Shown piece by piece: positions 8,350-18,603 of a stretch of 64,000 nucleotides of DNA. Positions within the stretch are counted from its first letter, which is position 1. Every line of letters starts with the position of its first letter. This stretch comes from J051 sp040289295 (lineage in GTDB: Bacteria; Armatimonadota; Fimbriimonadia; Fimbriimonadales; ATM1). The notes under the pieces were generated by a model, which did not search any database, was not told where the DNA came from, and was given only the letters and a program-made list of their open reading frames with translations. Both the position numbers and the translations under genes were made by a program. The stretch covers positions 3,270-67,269 of the forward strand of contig PSLA01000012.1 in assembly GCA_040289295.1 (NCBI GenBank), written 5' to 3'.

Positions 8350-9273
8350 GTGACCGAAAAGCAGCTCTTCGCCGCCCTCGGCGAAGAACTCCAAGCAGAC
8401 GCAGAGCGCTCTTTATCGCCGCTCCGCCTTCCGCCGTTCGAGCCGAGCGTTGGCCCTTACTTGACGGTGCAGTACGTTATCGAACTGGTCGGTCGAGACC
8501 CGATCCCTTCCGCGGCAGCAAAGGAACTTCTTTCTCCACCCGCTCAGCGCTCGCTCGGTCAGCCGGAGGTATTCGTCATGAGCCCACTGGATCGACGGTG
8601 GAAGGTGCTTTGGCAAGGTGAGGAAGCGGCAGCGTTTGACAGCCTCGCCCTCGCATGGGACCTCGTCACTCCGGGGGGCAAGATCAGTGAGGCGTCGGCG
8701 AAGACTCTATGGGAGCGAAGCGAGCAAGTCGCCTTTCGGCTGAACCGCAAGGCAGTGCCCATGCCCGCACCGGAAGACGCCGCCCGCCGCGCAGCCGCCC
8801 TCGAAGAGTTCCGCGATGCCATGGACGTCGGGGTTGATCTCGCGATCATCAAGGCAGGAGGGCTAAGCACCGACGTCGTCGTCAAGACCGCCTACGCGCT
8901 TGGCTATCGGCTCGGGGCGAGCCAGCTGCTCGAGTATCGCCAGAGCGGGTGGCCAGAGGCGCTCCTCGCCGTGTTTCCGCTTGGCAACGCAACGGCGTTC
9001 GACCCCTCGTGCCACGAAAAGCTTGAGGGTGTGGGCGTCGGTTATCAGGTAGCCGCAAGCCCCGACCCTGAGGGGGCGCTTCGCGCCGCGTTGCACACGG
9101 CGAAGGAACTGGCGAGGGCGTGCTCAGCGACTGTGTTCCTCGAAGAAGGTGAGCCGTTGACGCCTGCCGGTGAACAGATGCTGTTTCAGAACCTCTCTGC
9201 CGCGCTGGACACGTTCGAGCAGGCAGGCATTGAGCCTGGAAGCCCCGAAGCCCTCCGCCTCTTCACTCCCTAA
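8350..9273 (+). CDS. hypothetical protein
   Basis: 307 residues, GTG start, 19 bases after the zinc-ribbon gene. I do not recognise the family. There is no signal peptide or membrane segment. Composition is acidic and Ala/Leu-rich with several predicted helices (EDAARRAAALEEFRDAM, about 140-156). A region around 165-190 (IIKAGGLSTDVVVKTAYALG) is glycine-containing. It is probably cytoplasmic. The conserved linkage with the DUF164 gene could hint at a shared task, but that is unproven. Confidence 0.7.
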   Translation: MTEKQLFAALGEELQADAERSLSPLRLPPFEPSVGPYLTVQYVIELVGRDPIPSAAAKELLSPPAQRSLGQPEVFVMSPLDRRWKVLWQGEEAAAFDSLALAWDLVTPGGKISEASAKTLWERSEQVAFRLNRKAVPMPAPEDAARRAAALEEFRDAMDVGVDLAIIKAGGLSTDVVVKTAYALGYRLGASQLLEYRQSGWPEALLAVFPLGNATAFDPSCHEKLEGVGVGYQVAASPDPEGALRAALHTAKELARACSATVFLEEGEPLTPAGEQMLFQNLSAALDTFEQAGIEPGSPEALRLFTP

Positions 9274-9298
9274 TCGCTACGTGCCGGGCCCGCGCCCG

Positions 9299-10093
9299 TC
9301 AAACCGCTTTACTTTCTCGCAGCAGTCGCTCGACGTTGCGCAGATCTTCCAACGTGTCGAAATCCATCGTCGTTGCGGGATCGCAGCCGGTAACGATGAA
9401 GCACTCTCCGCCCAGCAAGCCCGCGATCCGCAGCTCCGCCTCTGAGAGCGACACCGTCCCGAGCAGGTATCGCACAAGGCTGAGCAACCCCACCTGGAGC
9501 ACCAGGCTGGGGACGGACTTCCTGCGCTCCGAGCCGACGCGCAACTGCTGCGCGGCATGGCGAACCGAAGCTGGCGTCGAGGCATAGAGCGCGCCGGATG
9601 CAAATCGCCCTTCGCGAAACCTGATGTAGCGATACCGAACCCCCGGATAGCGGCGGCGGACATCCGGCTCGTCTGCAAGTCCCGCGGCGAACCACCGCCC
9701 ATCGTAGCTAGCCTCTCGCCGCCGCTCCTCAACATCCTGGAGAAACCGCTCAATGTGCGCCGCCTCCATCAGCGGCGCATCGCAAACTGTGAGGAAGGTT
9801 GGGGCGTGATCGGGGAGTCCGTCCAGGCCGTTGAGGGTGCTTTGGATGTTGGCTTCGCCTGGCGGAACAGCGCGCTCCCCTTCCCTAAGGGCAAGTTCGC
9901 TCGCGGTTTCTTCATCGGCGACAACCGCGATGGACTCAAAGCCCACCGTTCGGCAGGCGTCGAGCACGCGAGCGAGGCTAGTCGTGCCGAGGAGGGAGAC
10001 CGCGCCCTTCGTCTTCGCGCCGGTGGCTTCGGCGATCTCTTCAGGCGCAGCCCCGCCTGCCGCAATGACGCAGTGCCAGGGGAGTGATGTCAC
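9299..10093 (-). CDS. MobA-like nucleotidyltransferase domain protein
   Basis: 264 residues. The N-terminus WHCVIAAGG resembles the nucleotide-binding start of MobA/GlmU-type nucleotidyltransferases (usually LAGGxxxR), followed by TKGAVSLLGTTSLARVLDAC. TVCDAPLME fits the metal-binding LxxDxPL motif. The GTG start at 10093 is chosen because homology begins at once and a -10-like TAACCT lies seven bases upstream with no Shine-Dalgarno. It could act in molybdenum cofactor modification, which would suit the nearby molybdenum hydroxylase. The missing canonical Arg/Lys in the glycine loop makes the exact activity uncertain. Confidence 0.7.
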   Translation of the reverse strand: MTSLPWHCVIAAGGAAPEEIAEATGAKTKGAVSLLGTTSLARVLDACRTVGFESIAVVADEETASELALREGERAVPPGEANIQSTLNGLDGLPDHAPTFLTVCDAPLMEAAHIERFLQDVEERRREASYDGRWFAAGLADEPDVRRRYPGVRYRYIRFREGRFASGALYASTPASVRHAAQQLRVGSERRKSVPSLVLQVGLLSLVRYLLGTVSLSEAELRIAGLLGGECFIVTGCDPATTMDFDTLEDLRNVERLLRESKAV

Positions 10094-10193
10094 GCTGCCG
10101 AGGTTACTTGATGTCCCGCCGCACTTGCCTCGTCGTGCGGTCCTGTCTACATAAGCGCTCGTGGTTCGTAGTGGGCGGTGCGGGAGCGACGGG

Positions 10194-10199
10194 TAAAAC
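10194..10199 (+). promoter_or_regulatory. putative -10 of a leaderless prolyl oligopeptidase transcript
   Basis: TAAAAC ends six bases before the ATG at 10206 and no Shine-Dalgarno lies between. The spacing places transcription start at or next to the start codon. Confidence 0.4.
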
Positions 10200-10205
10200 G
10201 AACTC

Positions 10206-12314
<2,109 letters not shown>

Positions 12315-12323
<9 letters not shown>

Positions 12324-12830
12324 GCCGCGGGGCGCGGTTTCCCGAAAGAACAGAATCAGGTCAGTCTCCGGAAAGTCGCTGAAGCCGTTGGCTTCCGCTC
12401 GTTCTCGCAATTGGCCTCGGTGGTACGTGCCGTGGTTCACCACATGGGCGGCGATGTCGCCCATGTAGGACTCGAACGGGTCGTCCGCCATGTTGGTGTA
12501 CCGGATCACCTTCTCGGGGATTAACTCCAACAGAGTCTGAAGCCAGCGGGAGTGGCAAGCAGCGAGCCGCACTTTGAGGGATGAGGCGGATGGGCCGGGC
12601 GGCTCCTCCTGATGAATGCGCGAAAGCCAGATCTCCGACGCTCTGACAATGTGCTCGAGTACATCGTTAGCTGCCTTCCACTGATGCTTCTGGGTAAACG
12701 CAATCCATCGCTCGTTCGCCCAACGGTCATATGCGAAGAGCGTGTCCCAGGGCGGCAACGACTCCTGGCCCCAGCCGTAAGTGCGAGGCGCCTCGCTATC
12801 GGCTTTTCTCCCGCTGCTTTGCGAGCGCAT
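12315..12830 (-). CDS. DinB-superfamily (four-helix, metal-binding) protein
   Basis: 171 residues. It resembles the DinB/YfiT-like four-helix-bundle family, whose members bind a divalent metal through three histidines; many act as thiol-dependent transferases or hydrolases. Here LFAYDRWANERW, VLEHIVRASEIW and AAHVVNHGTYHRGQL match the three conserved segments, with the H-x3-H of the last. The ATG at 12830 is used because TAAACT lies seven bases upstream and the longer frame adds an unrelated N-terminus. The substrate is unknown. It is a single gene, convergent with prolyl oligopeptidase. Confidence 0.8.
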
Positions 12831-12936
12831 GGTCTCAAGTTTACCAAGCGCCTCGACGTCGACGATACAGAGGAGGGGTTGGACGACTGGCTGGAGCAAT
12901 AGGGCATGAGGGCGACTGCCCTCACGCCCAGCCGGG

Positions 12937-13014
12937 CTACTTGCCCGAGCCGCAGCAGCAGCAGCAGCATCCGCATGAGCAATCAGCGCCGCAGCAGTTA
13001 CATTTACAGTCCAT
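12937..13014 (-). CDS. 25-residue cysteine-rich peptide coupled to ArsR
   Basis: A 25-codon gene (ATG at 13014, TAG at 12937) reading MDCKCNCCGADCSCG, then six Cys, then GSGK. Twelve of 25 residues are cysteine (3, 5, 7, 8, 12, 14, 16-21). The ATG lies inside the last codons of arsR in another frame, seven bases after a perfect AAGGAGGT, so coupling is strong. Such composition suggests a metallothionein-like chelator of soft metals or metalloids, expressed with its own sensor. The six Cys codons are a (TGC)6 run at 12952-12969, which could change length by slippage without shifting frame. I know of no named family. Confidence 0.75.
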   Translation of the reverse strand: MDCKCNCCGADCSCGCCCCCCGSGK

Positions 13015-13405
13015 TGGTGTTACCTCCTTGTAGGCTCAAGAGCACCGGAGTTGCGACGACGCAGCAACCGTCCACGCGGCACGCCAGACGCCTCAGGAGG
13101 CGCTCGCGGTCCTGCTCGAGCGTGCGCGACAGCGCTGAGTCCTCGCCAAAGTGGGTGAAGAGCGCTTCCACGAGCCTGGCTGTGCTCGAGGAGAGGCGGT
13201 AGTACACCCACTTGTGCCTCCGCCGAGGCTGCACCAATCCCGCGCGCCGCAGCACCTGCAGGTGCGTGGAGAGCGTAGACTGGGGCACAGCCAGAGCGTC
13301 CACCAACTCGCAGACGCACAGCTCCCCCGCGCGGAGGGCGCTGAGTACCCGCACCCTTGTGGGGTCGGCAAGCGCTTTGGCGAAGGTTACGATAGTTTCC
13401 GGCAC
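13004..13405 (-). CDS. ArsR/SmtB-family metal-responsive repressor
   Basis: 133 residues, winged helix. ELCVCEL (Cys30, Cys32) is the classical ArsR metalloid-binding motif in the helix before the recognition helix SQSTLSTHLQVL-type segment (43-53). A further Cys109 and Cys114/Cys115 near the C-terminus may form a second or joint metal site. It is expected to repress its own transcript and release DNA on binding As(III), Sb(III) or a soft metal. The GTG start has no Shine-Dalgarno. The gene overlaps the downstream 25-residue cysteine peptide, which looks like its main regulated product. No arsenite pump or arsenate reductase is seen nearby. Confidence 0.88.
   Translation of the reverse strand: MPETIVTFAKALADPTRVRVLSALRAGELCVCELVDALAVPQSTLSTHLQVLRRAGLVQPRRRHKWVYYRLSSSTARLVEALFTHFGEDSALSRTLEQDRERLLRRLACRVDGCCVVATPVLLSLQGGNTNGL
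13022..13029 (-). promoter_or_regulatory. ribosome binding site of the cysteine-rich peptide
   Basis: AAGGAGGT, a perfect anti-16S match, lies within the end of arsR and seven bases before the peptide ATG. It is the strongest evidence that the 25-codon frame is translated. Confidence 0.8.
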
Positions 13406-13410
13406 TCTGA

Positions 13411-13420
13411 TATCGAGATA
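13411..13420. promoter_or_regulatory. possible ArsR operator
   Basis: TATCGAGATA (TATC/GATA arms) sits 5 bases upstream of the arsR GTG, within an A+T-rich stretch that also offers -10-like hexamers. An operator here would allow autorepression. It is only a short imperfect dyad. Confidence 0.3.
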
Positions 13421-13552
13421 CGCCGATGTGATGATTTTGGTTCCGTTCGGCGGACTGCGCCTTGGCGATCAGCCGGGCTCTACGCGAACCACGGTGGCCC
13501 ACCCGGAGCGTAGGGTGTCGGCGATCGTCGGTCTGAGCACCCCGCCGTCGGC

Positions 13553-13573
13553 AGCGCCGTCCGGGGCGGCGCT
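13553..13573. other. stem-loop downstream of the copper monooxygenase fusion gene
   Basis: AGCGCCG and CGGCGCT pair across a 7-base loop, 26-46 bases after the minus-strand stop at 13599. No T run follows, so it may be a 3' stabilising structure rather than an intrinsic terminator. Confidence 0.35.
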
Positions 13574-13598
13574 ATCGGCTTTCCGGAGGCGCCGTGGC

Positions 13599-15344
13599 TC
13601 AGCGCGGCGGCAGCTGCTCGCCGTCAACCGTGAACGGCACGATGAGCAGCATCATCTCGTCCGTAGTCTGCTCGCCCCAGGTAACCGGCTTCGGTGGGTT
13701 GTTTGGGTTGTTCGGGTTGTCTGGGCTGTTGTCGTATCGCGCTTCGACGCGGATGGTACTTCCACGCGGGATCTTCAGCGGCTGTTTGAACACGTAGATG
13801 AACTGCCAGTTGAACTCCCAGTCCTTCACCCACACAAGTGGCACGGTGGAGCCGTCGGGCTTCTCGACCCATGCCTTCATCTCTTTGCCAAGCAGGTGCA
13901 TGTGCGGCATCGCCGCATACGCCGTAACGTCAGCCGGCACTGGGAAGCGAGCGGTTACGAGATGATCCTTGGCGCCGGGCGGGATACGAAACAGCGGGTT
14001 GGCAATCCAGGCGAGACGCAGTGGGCGCTGCGGTGGTTGTTTTGCAAAGTAGAGCGCGAGTTGCGTTTGATCCTCTTCTGGCTTGCCGCTCTTGTGATAG
14101 TGCACTTGCAGCACGATCGTCGTGCCAGGCTTGAGTTCAAACGCCGTGCCCTCGGTGGAGACCCGCGGTTGTAGCCCTGGCGCCCAGCCGCCAAGCGAGC
14201 CGCTCGGTAGGAAGCCGATTCCGCCGAAGGTAGTGTAGCCCGGTTGTCCGTCGTTCTCCTTCTGTTCGAGAGCGATGGAACGGCCCTGCTCATCGAGGAA
14301 CGCGATGACGTGATGCACGACCTTGCGATTGCCTGGTCGCACGTCAATGGCTCGCACCCACTTCGTCTCTTTGAAGTCGGTCTTGAAGACGAAGTTGCGG
14401 TACGCATCGCGCCCCGCCGCATCCAGCTTGAAAGGCTTTTCTGCCTTTAGGATGAGGTCCGGCTTGCCGAGCAGCCAGCCTTCGTAGAACTTCGGCGGCG
14501 CGGGCTCCTTCTTAACGTCGCCCCTCGGTGCGCCCGATGCCGACCACTCTTTTAGCGTCCGAATCTGTGCGTCCGTCAGTCGGTTGTCATCGTGAAATGA
14601 GTTGTATCCCGCGACCGCCTTCCAGGGCGGCATCCGATTCGTCTCCGTGGCCCAGGCGATCATGGGTGCCCACTTCTTCGCTTCGTCATACGACGTCAGG
14701 GAGAAGGGCGCGACCTCGCCCGGGCGATGGCAGGGCGTGCAGTGCTTGTACAGAATGGGCGCAACATGCTCGGCGAACGTGACGGGCGCAGAGCGCAGGG
14801 CCTCGTGACCCGGCATCAGCATGCAACCGAGCTCGACCGGCACCTCTCCGAAGGACACGTCCTCACCATTGAGCACCTTGCAGAGCACGTCGCGAGCGTA
14901 CTGCTTGGTCACGCTTTCGTCGGTCTTGTTGTCATCAATTGGGCCTCGATAAACCATGCGCCCCTGCTCATCGAAGATGACGACGGTCGGGATCATCTTG
15001 ACGCCGTCAGCCTTCGCCTGCTTCGCTCCGGTGTCGAGGCCAGCGTGGAAGTCATATGCTCGCTCCTTGGCGTAACGGGTGACGCCGTCGGTGGTTTCGA
15101 GGGCGTTGGGGAACAGCGCCTCGAAGCGCACTCCCTTCGGCTCAAACTCGCGCGCCAGCGCTTGGATACGAGGTGTGTACTTTGCCGCCACCGGGCAGTC
15201 CGTGCTGAGGTAGAGGCGCACGGTTGCCTGTGGCGCCTTTGCCTGGCGACCGGTCGGCGCGAGGGCTGCCACAGAGAGCACGGCCGCGGCAGGGATGCCA
15301 ACGAAAAACAAGGCGATACTCCGTCCTGAGCGAGTCATAGCCAT
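13599..15344 (-). CDS. thioredoxin-like / cytochrome c / copper type II monooxygenase fusion
   Basis: 581 residues. After an N-terminal signal or anchor segment (about 8-30) come three parts: a redoxin-like domain (about 40-150, with STDCPV, only one cysteine of the usual pair); a single haem-binding CTPCH (Cys202, Cys205, His206) in a cytochrome c-like segment; and a C-terminal ascorbate-dependent copper monooxygenase-like region with HH at 344-345, HYH at 415-417 and HMH at 481-483. These resemble the CuH and CuM ligand sets of peptidylglycine/dopamine monooxygenases. It is probably periplasmic and redox-active; the substrate is unknown. The ATG at 15344 follows a TATTAT by five bases with no Shine-Dalgarno. 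Confidence 0.85.
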   Translation of the reverse strand: MAMTRSGRSIALFFVGIPAAAVLSVAALAPTGRQAKAPQATVRLYLSTDCPVAAKYTPRIQALAREFEPKGVRFEALFPNALETTDGVTRYAKERAYDFHAGLDTGAKQAKADGVKMIPTVVIFDEQGRMVYRGPIDDNKTDESVTKQYARDVLCKVLNGEDVSFGEVPVELGCMLMPGHEALRSAPVTFAEHVAPILYKHCTPCHRPGEVAPFSLTSYDEAKKWAPMIAWATETNRMPPWKAVAGYNSFHDDNRLTDAQIRTLKEWSASGAPRGDVKKEPAPPKFYEGWLLGKPDLILKAEKPFKLDAAGRDAYRNFVFKTDFKETKWVRAIDVRPGNRKVVHHVIAFLDEQGRSIALEQKENDGQPGYTTFGGIGFLPSGSLGGWAPGLQPRVSTEGTAFELKPGTTIVLQVHYHKSGKPEEDQTQLALYFAKQPPQRPLRLAWIANPLFRIPPGAKDHLVTARFPVPADVTAYAAMPHMHLLGKEMKAWVEKPDGSTVPLVWVKDWEFNWQFIYVFKQPLKIPRGSTIRVEARYDNSPDNPNNPNNPPKPVTWGEQTTDEMMLLIVPFTVDGEQLPPR

Positions 15345-15923
15345 ATCGAATAATACCGAGCCTTCTGTGCGCTTAGTTCCCGGTAAGACGTTTCGCACGG
15401 CGATCTGTTCGGTTTGATGGTCGTTCGCCTCACCTCATGTCTCCCCTTCTTGGCATTGCTGGCGAGCGAGGTACGCAACGCGCCGACTGGAGTTGGCGGT
15501 CTGGATTGTGGATTTCTTGTGTATAACCTGTGCAGACGCGTAATTTGTTCGCAAACGACGCGAAATCGGTTGCATCGTCGTTTCAGATCGGATAAAGTCA
15601 GTTCTGGAGGCGATTGCCGACGGTCTCTTGACCTTAGGATTCCTCCCGAGGTGGGGCAACCAACCAGAGGAGTGAAGCCCGGGACGAGAGATTACCGGAA
15701 GGGGCGCCGAAACGAAGCCGCAGTGGTTGGGGCGACTCAGCCGCTACAGTCGGATTTCGCGCCGAAGTCGAGGGGGGCTTGCCCCCAGCGCCGGATCAAC
15801 CTTCCGCCTCGCTCGGACTGACCCGCTCGATCCGCGGCGAGGAGAGTCGGCGGTCGTCTCCGCTTCTTTTCAGGGCCACCCCGCCTCAGGCTGACCTCGC
15901 GCCGGGTATTCTCAGCGGCACTT
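15345..15923. other. 579-bp region with no supported gene
   Basis: No open frame here looks coding. The first few bases carry the promoter of the minus-strand monooxygenase gene (TATTAT at 15350-15355 on the minus strand). Between about 15600 and 15880 the sequence is G+C-rich and full of short self-complementary segments, for example GGGGG-CTTG-CCCCC around 15771-15786. A structured RNA is possible. I cannot match it to tmRNA, RNase P, SRP RNA or a known riboswitch. Confidence 0.5.
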
Positions 15924-15999
15924 GGGGATGTAGCTCAGCTGGCAGAGCGCTGCAATCGCACTGCAGAGGTCGTGGGTTCGAATCCCATCATCTCCACCA
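15924..15999 (+). tRNA. tRNA-Ala (CGC)
   Basis: A full cloverleaf of 76 bases with encoded CCA. The acceptor GGGGATG pairs with CATCTCC and includes G3:U70, the alanine identity pair. The anticodon stem CTGCA/TGCAG encloses ATCGCAC, giving anticodon CGC (codon GCG). The TpsiC loop is TTCGAAT. Confidence 0.96.
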
Positions 16000-16011
16000 C
16001 TTCGCGAGTCC

Positions 16012-17268
16012 TCAGCGTGGGCTCATGCGGGGGGAGGAGTAGGGGCCGCCGTCCGTCGTGACCGCCTTAAGCCCGGTGCCGTCCGCGTTCACCCGATAGA
16101 CATCACCGCCTCGGATCAGTAGCAAGCCGGTGCCGTCAGGGAGCCAGGATGGCTGGCGGGCGTCACCCTCAACGAGGCGGCGCGCTTGGGCGACGCCGCC
16201 CTCTTGCACGGGGGCAACGAAGAGCCCACGAGTCACGTATCCATCGCCCTCCCGCTCAGTTAGAACGAACGCCACCTCACTGCCGTCTGGTGAGAGCGTC
16301 GGGGACAAGAACTGCTGTGAGTCGTTTGCCGAGACGGCGATTGGCACCACGCCGCCGTGAAAGTCGAGCAACAGCATCCCGTTTTCGAACGGCTTTCGGG
16401 CGGTGCCGTCGGGGTTCAGCATATTGCGGGGAATCGAAGCCAATGAGGGATACTGAAACCTGCGGAGCGAGACGAGCACGCGGGGCTCGGTCGGGTGCAT
16501 GGCAATCTCGAGGGTCTCCGCTGCGAACGGCACTCGCGCGCTGACCTGCTGAGGCTGTTTGGGCTCCAGGTCTTGCAGAACAACTGCCTTACCTCGACTG
16601 GTGGTGAGGACGCCAACGAAGTACCGACCTGAGGCGTCGAGCGCACCCGCTTCGAACGCCTCGCCCTCAACGGACTCTTTCACCTGGCGCCAAAGGCTCG
16701 AGATGGCCTGGGCGATGTCTTCGTAGTCCTGTTCCGCTCCCGGAAGTCCCACCTCTTCCAGGTCGCCGACGAATGGCTCGACGCTCGGAGGCATGATGCG
16801 GCGCGGCAGCCCGCGGGGATAGCTGAACGCGACGATGTCGCCGCGGGACGCGACCAGCACATATCGCCCGCTCGGGTGAACGAACAGTCCCCTCACCGGT
16901 GCGCCCTCGCTGATCCGGTAGGGTTCGTTTGCGCGGTCGGGAACCCAGTTGAACACTTGATACGAGCCGTCTGGGCTTCGGTCGCTGATGAACACGATGC
17001 GCTCTCCTTTTGCGTCCCAGGCGCACTCGATATCGTTCGCCTCCTCGTTGGGCGAGCGATGAGAGCCGTCGGGCGCGATGGCGACGACCTGTCGCCTGTC
17101 GCCGCTTTCCTTTAGGGCGACGACGTACCCAGCGGTGTCCGCTGGAGGGATGAGGGGGTCGAGGTATCCGAGCGGCTTGTTCTTCCACCAGACGAAGAAC
17201 ACTGCCAGGACGGCAAGCACCGCCGCTAAGGCGATTGTACCAATCAGCCGCTTTTGAACAGTTCGCAA
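16012..17268 (-). CDS. membrane-anchored PD40/TolB-like beta-propeller protein
   Basis: 418 residues. One N-terminal transmembrane helix (IGTIALAAVLAVLAVFFVWW, about 8-27) is followed by a periplasmic propeller with repeated WD40-like PD40 signatures (GSHRSPNEE, LSPDGSEVAFV, PSWLPDGTGLLLIRGGDVYRV, YSSPRMSP). The start is TTG at 17268, six bases after AGGAG; the longer in-frame extension would run into the divergent rarA and lacks homology. The function is unknown; such proteins often scaffold envelope complexes or act as sensors. It ends 12 bases from the convergent tRNA-Ala. Confidence 0.8.
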   Translation of the reverse strand: MRTVQKRLIGTIALAAVLAVLAVFFVWWKNKPLGYLDPLIPPADTAGYVVALKESGDRRQVVAIAPDGSHRSPNEEANDIECAWDAKGERIVFISDRSPDGSYQVFNWVPDRANEPYRISEGAPVRGLFVHPSGRYVLVASRGDIVAFSYPRGLPRRIMPPSVEPFVGDLEEVGLPGAEQDYEDIAQAISSLWRQVKESVEGEAFEAGALDASGRYFVGVLTTSRGKAVVLQDLEPKQPQQVSARVPFAAETLEIAMHPTEPRVLVSLRRFQYPSLASIPRNMLNPDGTARKPFENGMLLLDFHGGVVPIAVSANDSQQFLSPTLSPDGSEVAFVLTEREGDGYVTRGLFVAPVQEGGVAQARRLVEGDARQPSWLPDGTGLLLIRGGDVYRVNADGTGLKAVTTDGGPYSSPRMSPR

Positions 17269-17325
17269 GAGAGAGCTCCTTCTGCCCGCTGGAGGGCGGT
17301 TTGCTCCGGTATTCTGACACCATAG

Positions 17326-18603
17326 ATGTCTCTCTTTGAACCGGAGGCTCAAGATCCGGAGGCGATGCCGCTCGCCGCGCGGCTTCGGCCGCGCAGCCTG
17401 GACGAGTACGTCGGGCAGACGCATCTGCTGGCGGAGGGCTCGGCGATTCGGAAAGCGATGGATGCGGGTCGACTCGGCTCGGTTATCCTGTGGGGCCCGG
17501 CGGGATGTGGTAAGACCACGCTCGCGCGCCTGATTGCCCGATCGATGGATGCGGTCTTCGTCGAAGAGAGCGCCGTAACCTGTGGCGTCGCCAGCATACG
17601 CAAGATCGCTGAAGCAGCGCGGAACCGCACGCGGAAGACGGTGCTGTTCCTCGATGAGATTCATCACTTCGGTCGCACTCAGCAGGATGCTCTGCTGAAG
17701 CACGTGGAGAACGGGACGCTGACGCTCATCGGGGCAACGACCGAAAACCCGACGTTCAGCCTCGCCAATTCGTTGCTCTCGCGCTGTCGCGTGCTGGCGC
17801 TGAAGCAGCTGCAGCTAGAAGAGATGCGGGCGATCATCCGTCGCGGCGAGGAAGCTCTTCAAGTTGCGCTGAGCGAAGAGGCGATTGAGCAGCTCGCCCT
17901 ATGGGCGAACGGGGACGCACGCGTGGCGCTCAACGGCGTCGAGTTGGCGGCGCAGATTGCAGCGCCCGAATCGAGCATCGAGGCGGAGCACATCGCGTCG
18001 GCGATGCAGCGGCCGCTGCTGAAGTATGACCAGAAGGGCGACCAGCACTACGACGTCATCTCCGCGTTCATCAAGTCGGTGCGGGGAAGCGACGTTGACG
18101 CGGCGTTGCACTACCTCGCGAGGATGATTCGAGCGGGCGAAGACCCGCGCTTCATCGCGCGGCGGCTGGTCATCCTCGCGGCTGAGGACATCGGAAACGC
18201 CGCTCCCCTGGGACTGGTGCTCGCCACCGCAGCCTTCCAAGCCGCGGAGCGCATAGGCATGCCCGAGGCGCGGATACCGCTCGCCCAGGTTACGGTATTT
18301 CTGTGCGCATGCCCCAAGTCAAACTCAGCCTACGTTGGAATTCAGCGCGCAGTCGCCGATTTGGAGCGCGTGCCGCCTCCGCGAGTGCCCGACTATCTGC
18401 GCGACGCGAACACGAAGCGGTACGAAGGCGAGTTGCAGGACAAAGAGCAGTACCTCTATCCGCACGATCACGGTGGGTGGGTCGAGCAGCGGTACCTACC
18501 TGAGGGTCACGGCCTCAGTTTGCCGTACTATGTGCCGATCTCGGTAGGGCACGAGCAAAAACTCGCCGAATTCCTTGCGTCGCTTGGCGAAGAGCAGAGT
18601 TAG
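17326..18603 (+). CDS. rarA: replication-associated recombination protein A (AAA+ ATPase)
   Basis: 425 residues, typical of RarA/MgsA (Mgs1/WRNIP1 family), which acts at stalled forks and binds SSB. Visible motifs: RPRSLDEYVGQTHLL, Walker A GPAGCGKTT (about 57-65), Walker B LFLDEIH, sensor ATTENPTFSLANSLLSRC, and the C-terminal tetramerisation region (KYDQKGDQHYDVISAFIKS). A TATTCT at 17310-17315 lies 10 bases before the ATG, leaving almost no leader. Its stop overlaps the convergent Y-family-like gene by four bases. Confidence 0.94.
   Translation: MSLFEPEAQDPEAMPLAARLRPRSLDEYVGQTHLLAEGSAIRKAMDAGRLGSVILWGPAGCGKTTLARLIARSMDAVFVEESAVTCGVASIRKIAEAARNRTRKTVLFLDEIHHFGRTQQDALLKHVENGTLTLIGATTENPTFSLANSLLSRCRVLALKQLQLEEMRAIIRRGEEALQVALSEEAIEQLALWANGDARVALNGVELAAQIAAPESSIEAEHIASAMQRPLLKYDQKGDQHYDVISAFIKSVRGSDVDAALHYLARMIRAGEDPRFIARRLVILAAEDIGNAAPLGLVLATAAFQAAERIGMPEARIPLAQVTVFLCACPKSNSAYVGIQRAVADLERVPPPRVPDYLRDANTKRYEGELQDKEQYLYPHDHGGWVEQRYLPEGHGLSLPYYVPISVGHEQKLAEFLASLGEEQS

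Noticed and set aside
13500..13600. Intrinsic terminator after the copper monooxygenase fusion
   Set aside because: The hairpin is good but no T tract follows on either strand; listed only as a stem-loop.
15640..15790. Possible riboswitch (lysine- or c-di-AMP-like strings such as GGGGCAACC and GGCGCCGAA)
   Set aside because: Short motif resemblance only; the next plus-strand gene is a tRNA, so there is no regulated target, and the conserved core could not be completed.
16012..17703. 563-residue form of the PD40 protein
   Set aside because: The first 145 residues overlap rarA on the other strand and lack homology; a TTG with a good ribosome site at 17268 gives a proper membrane anchor.
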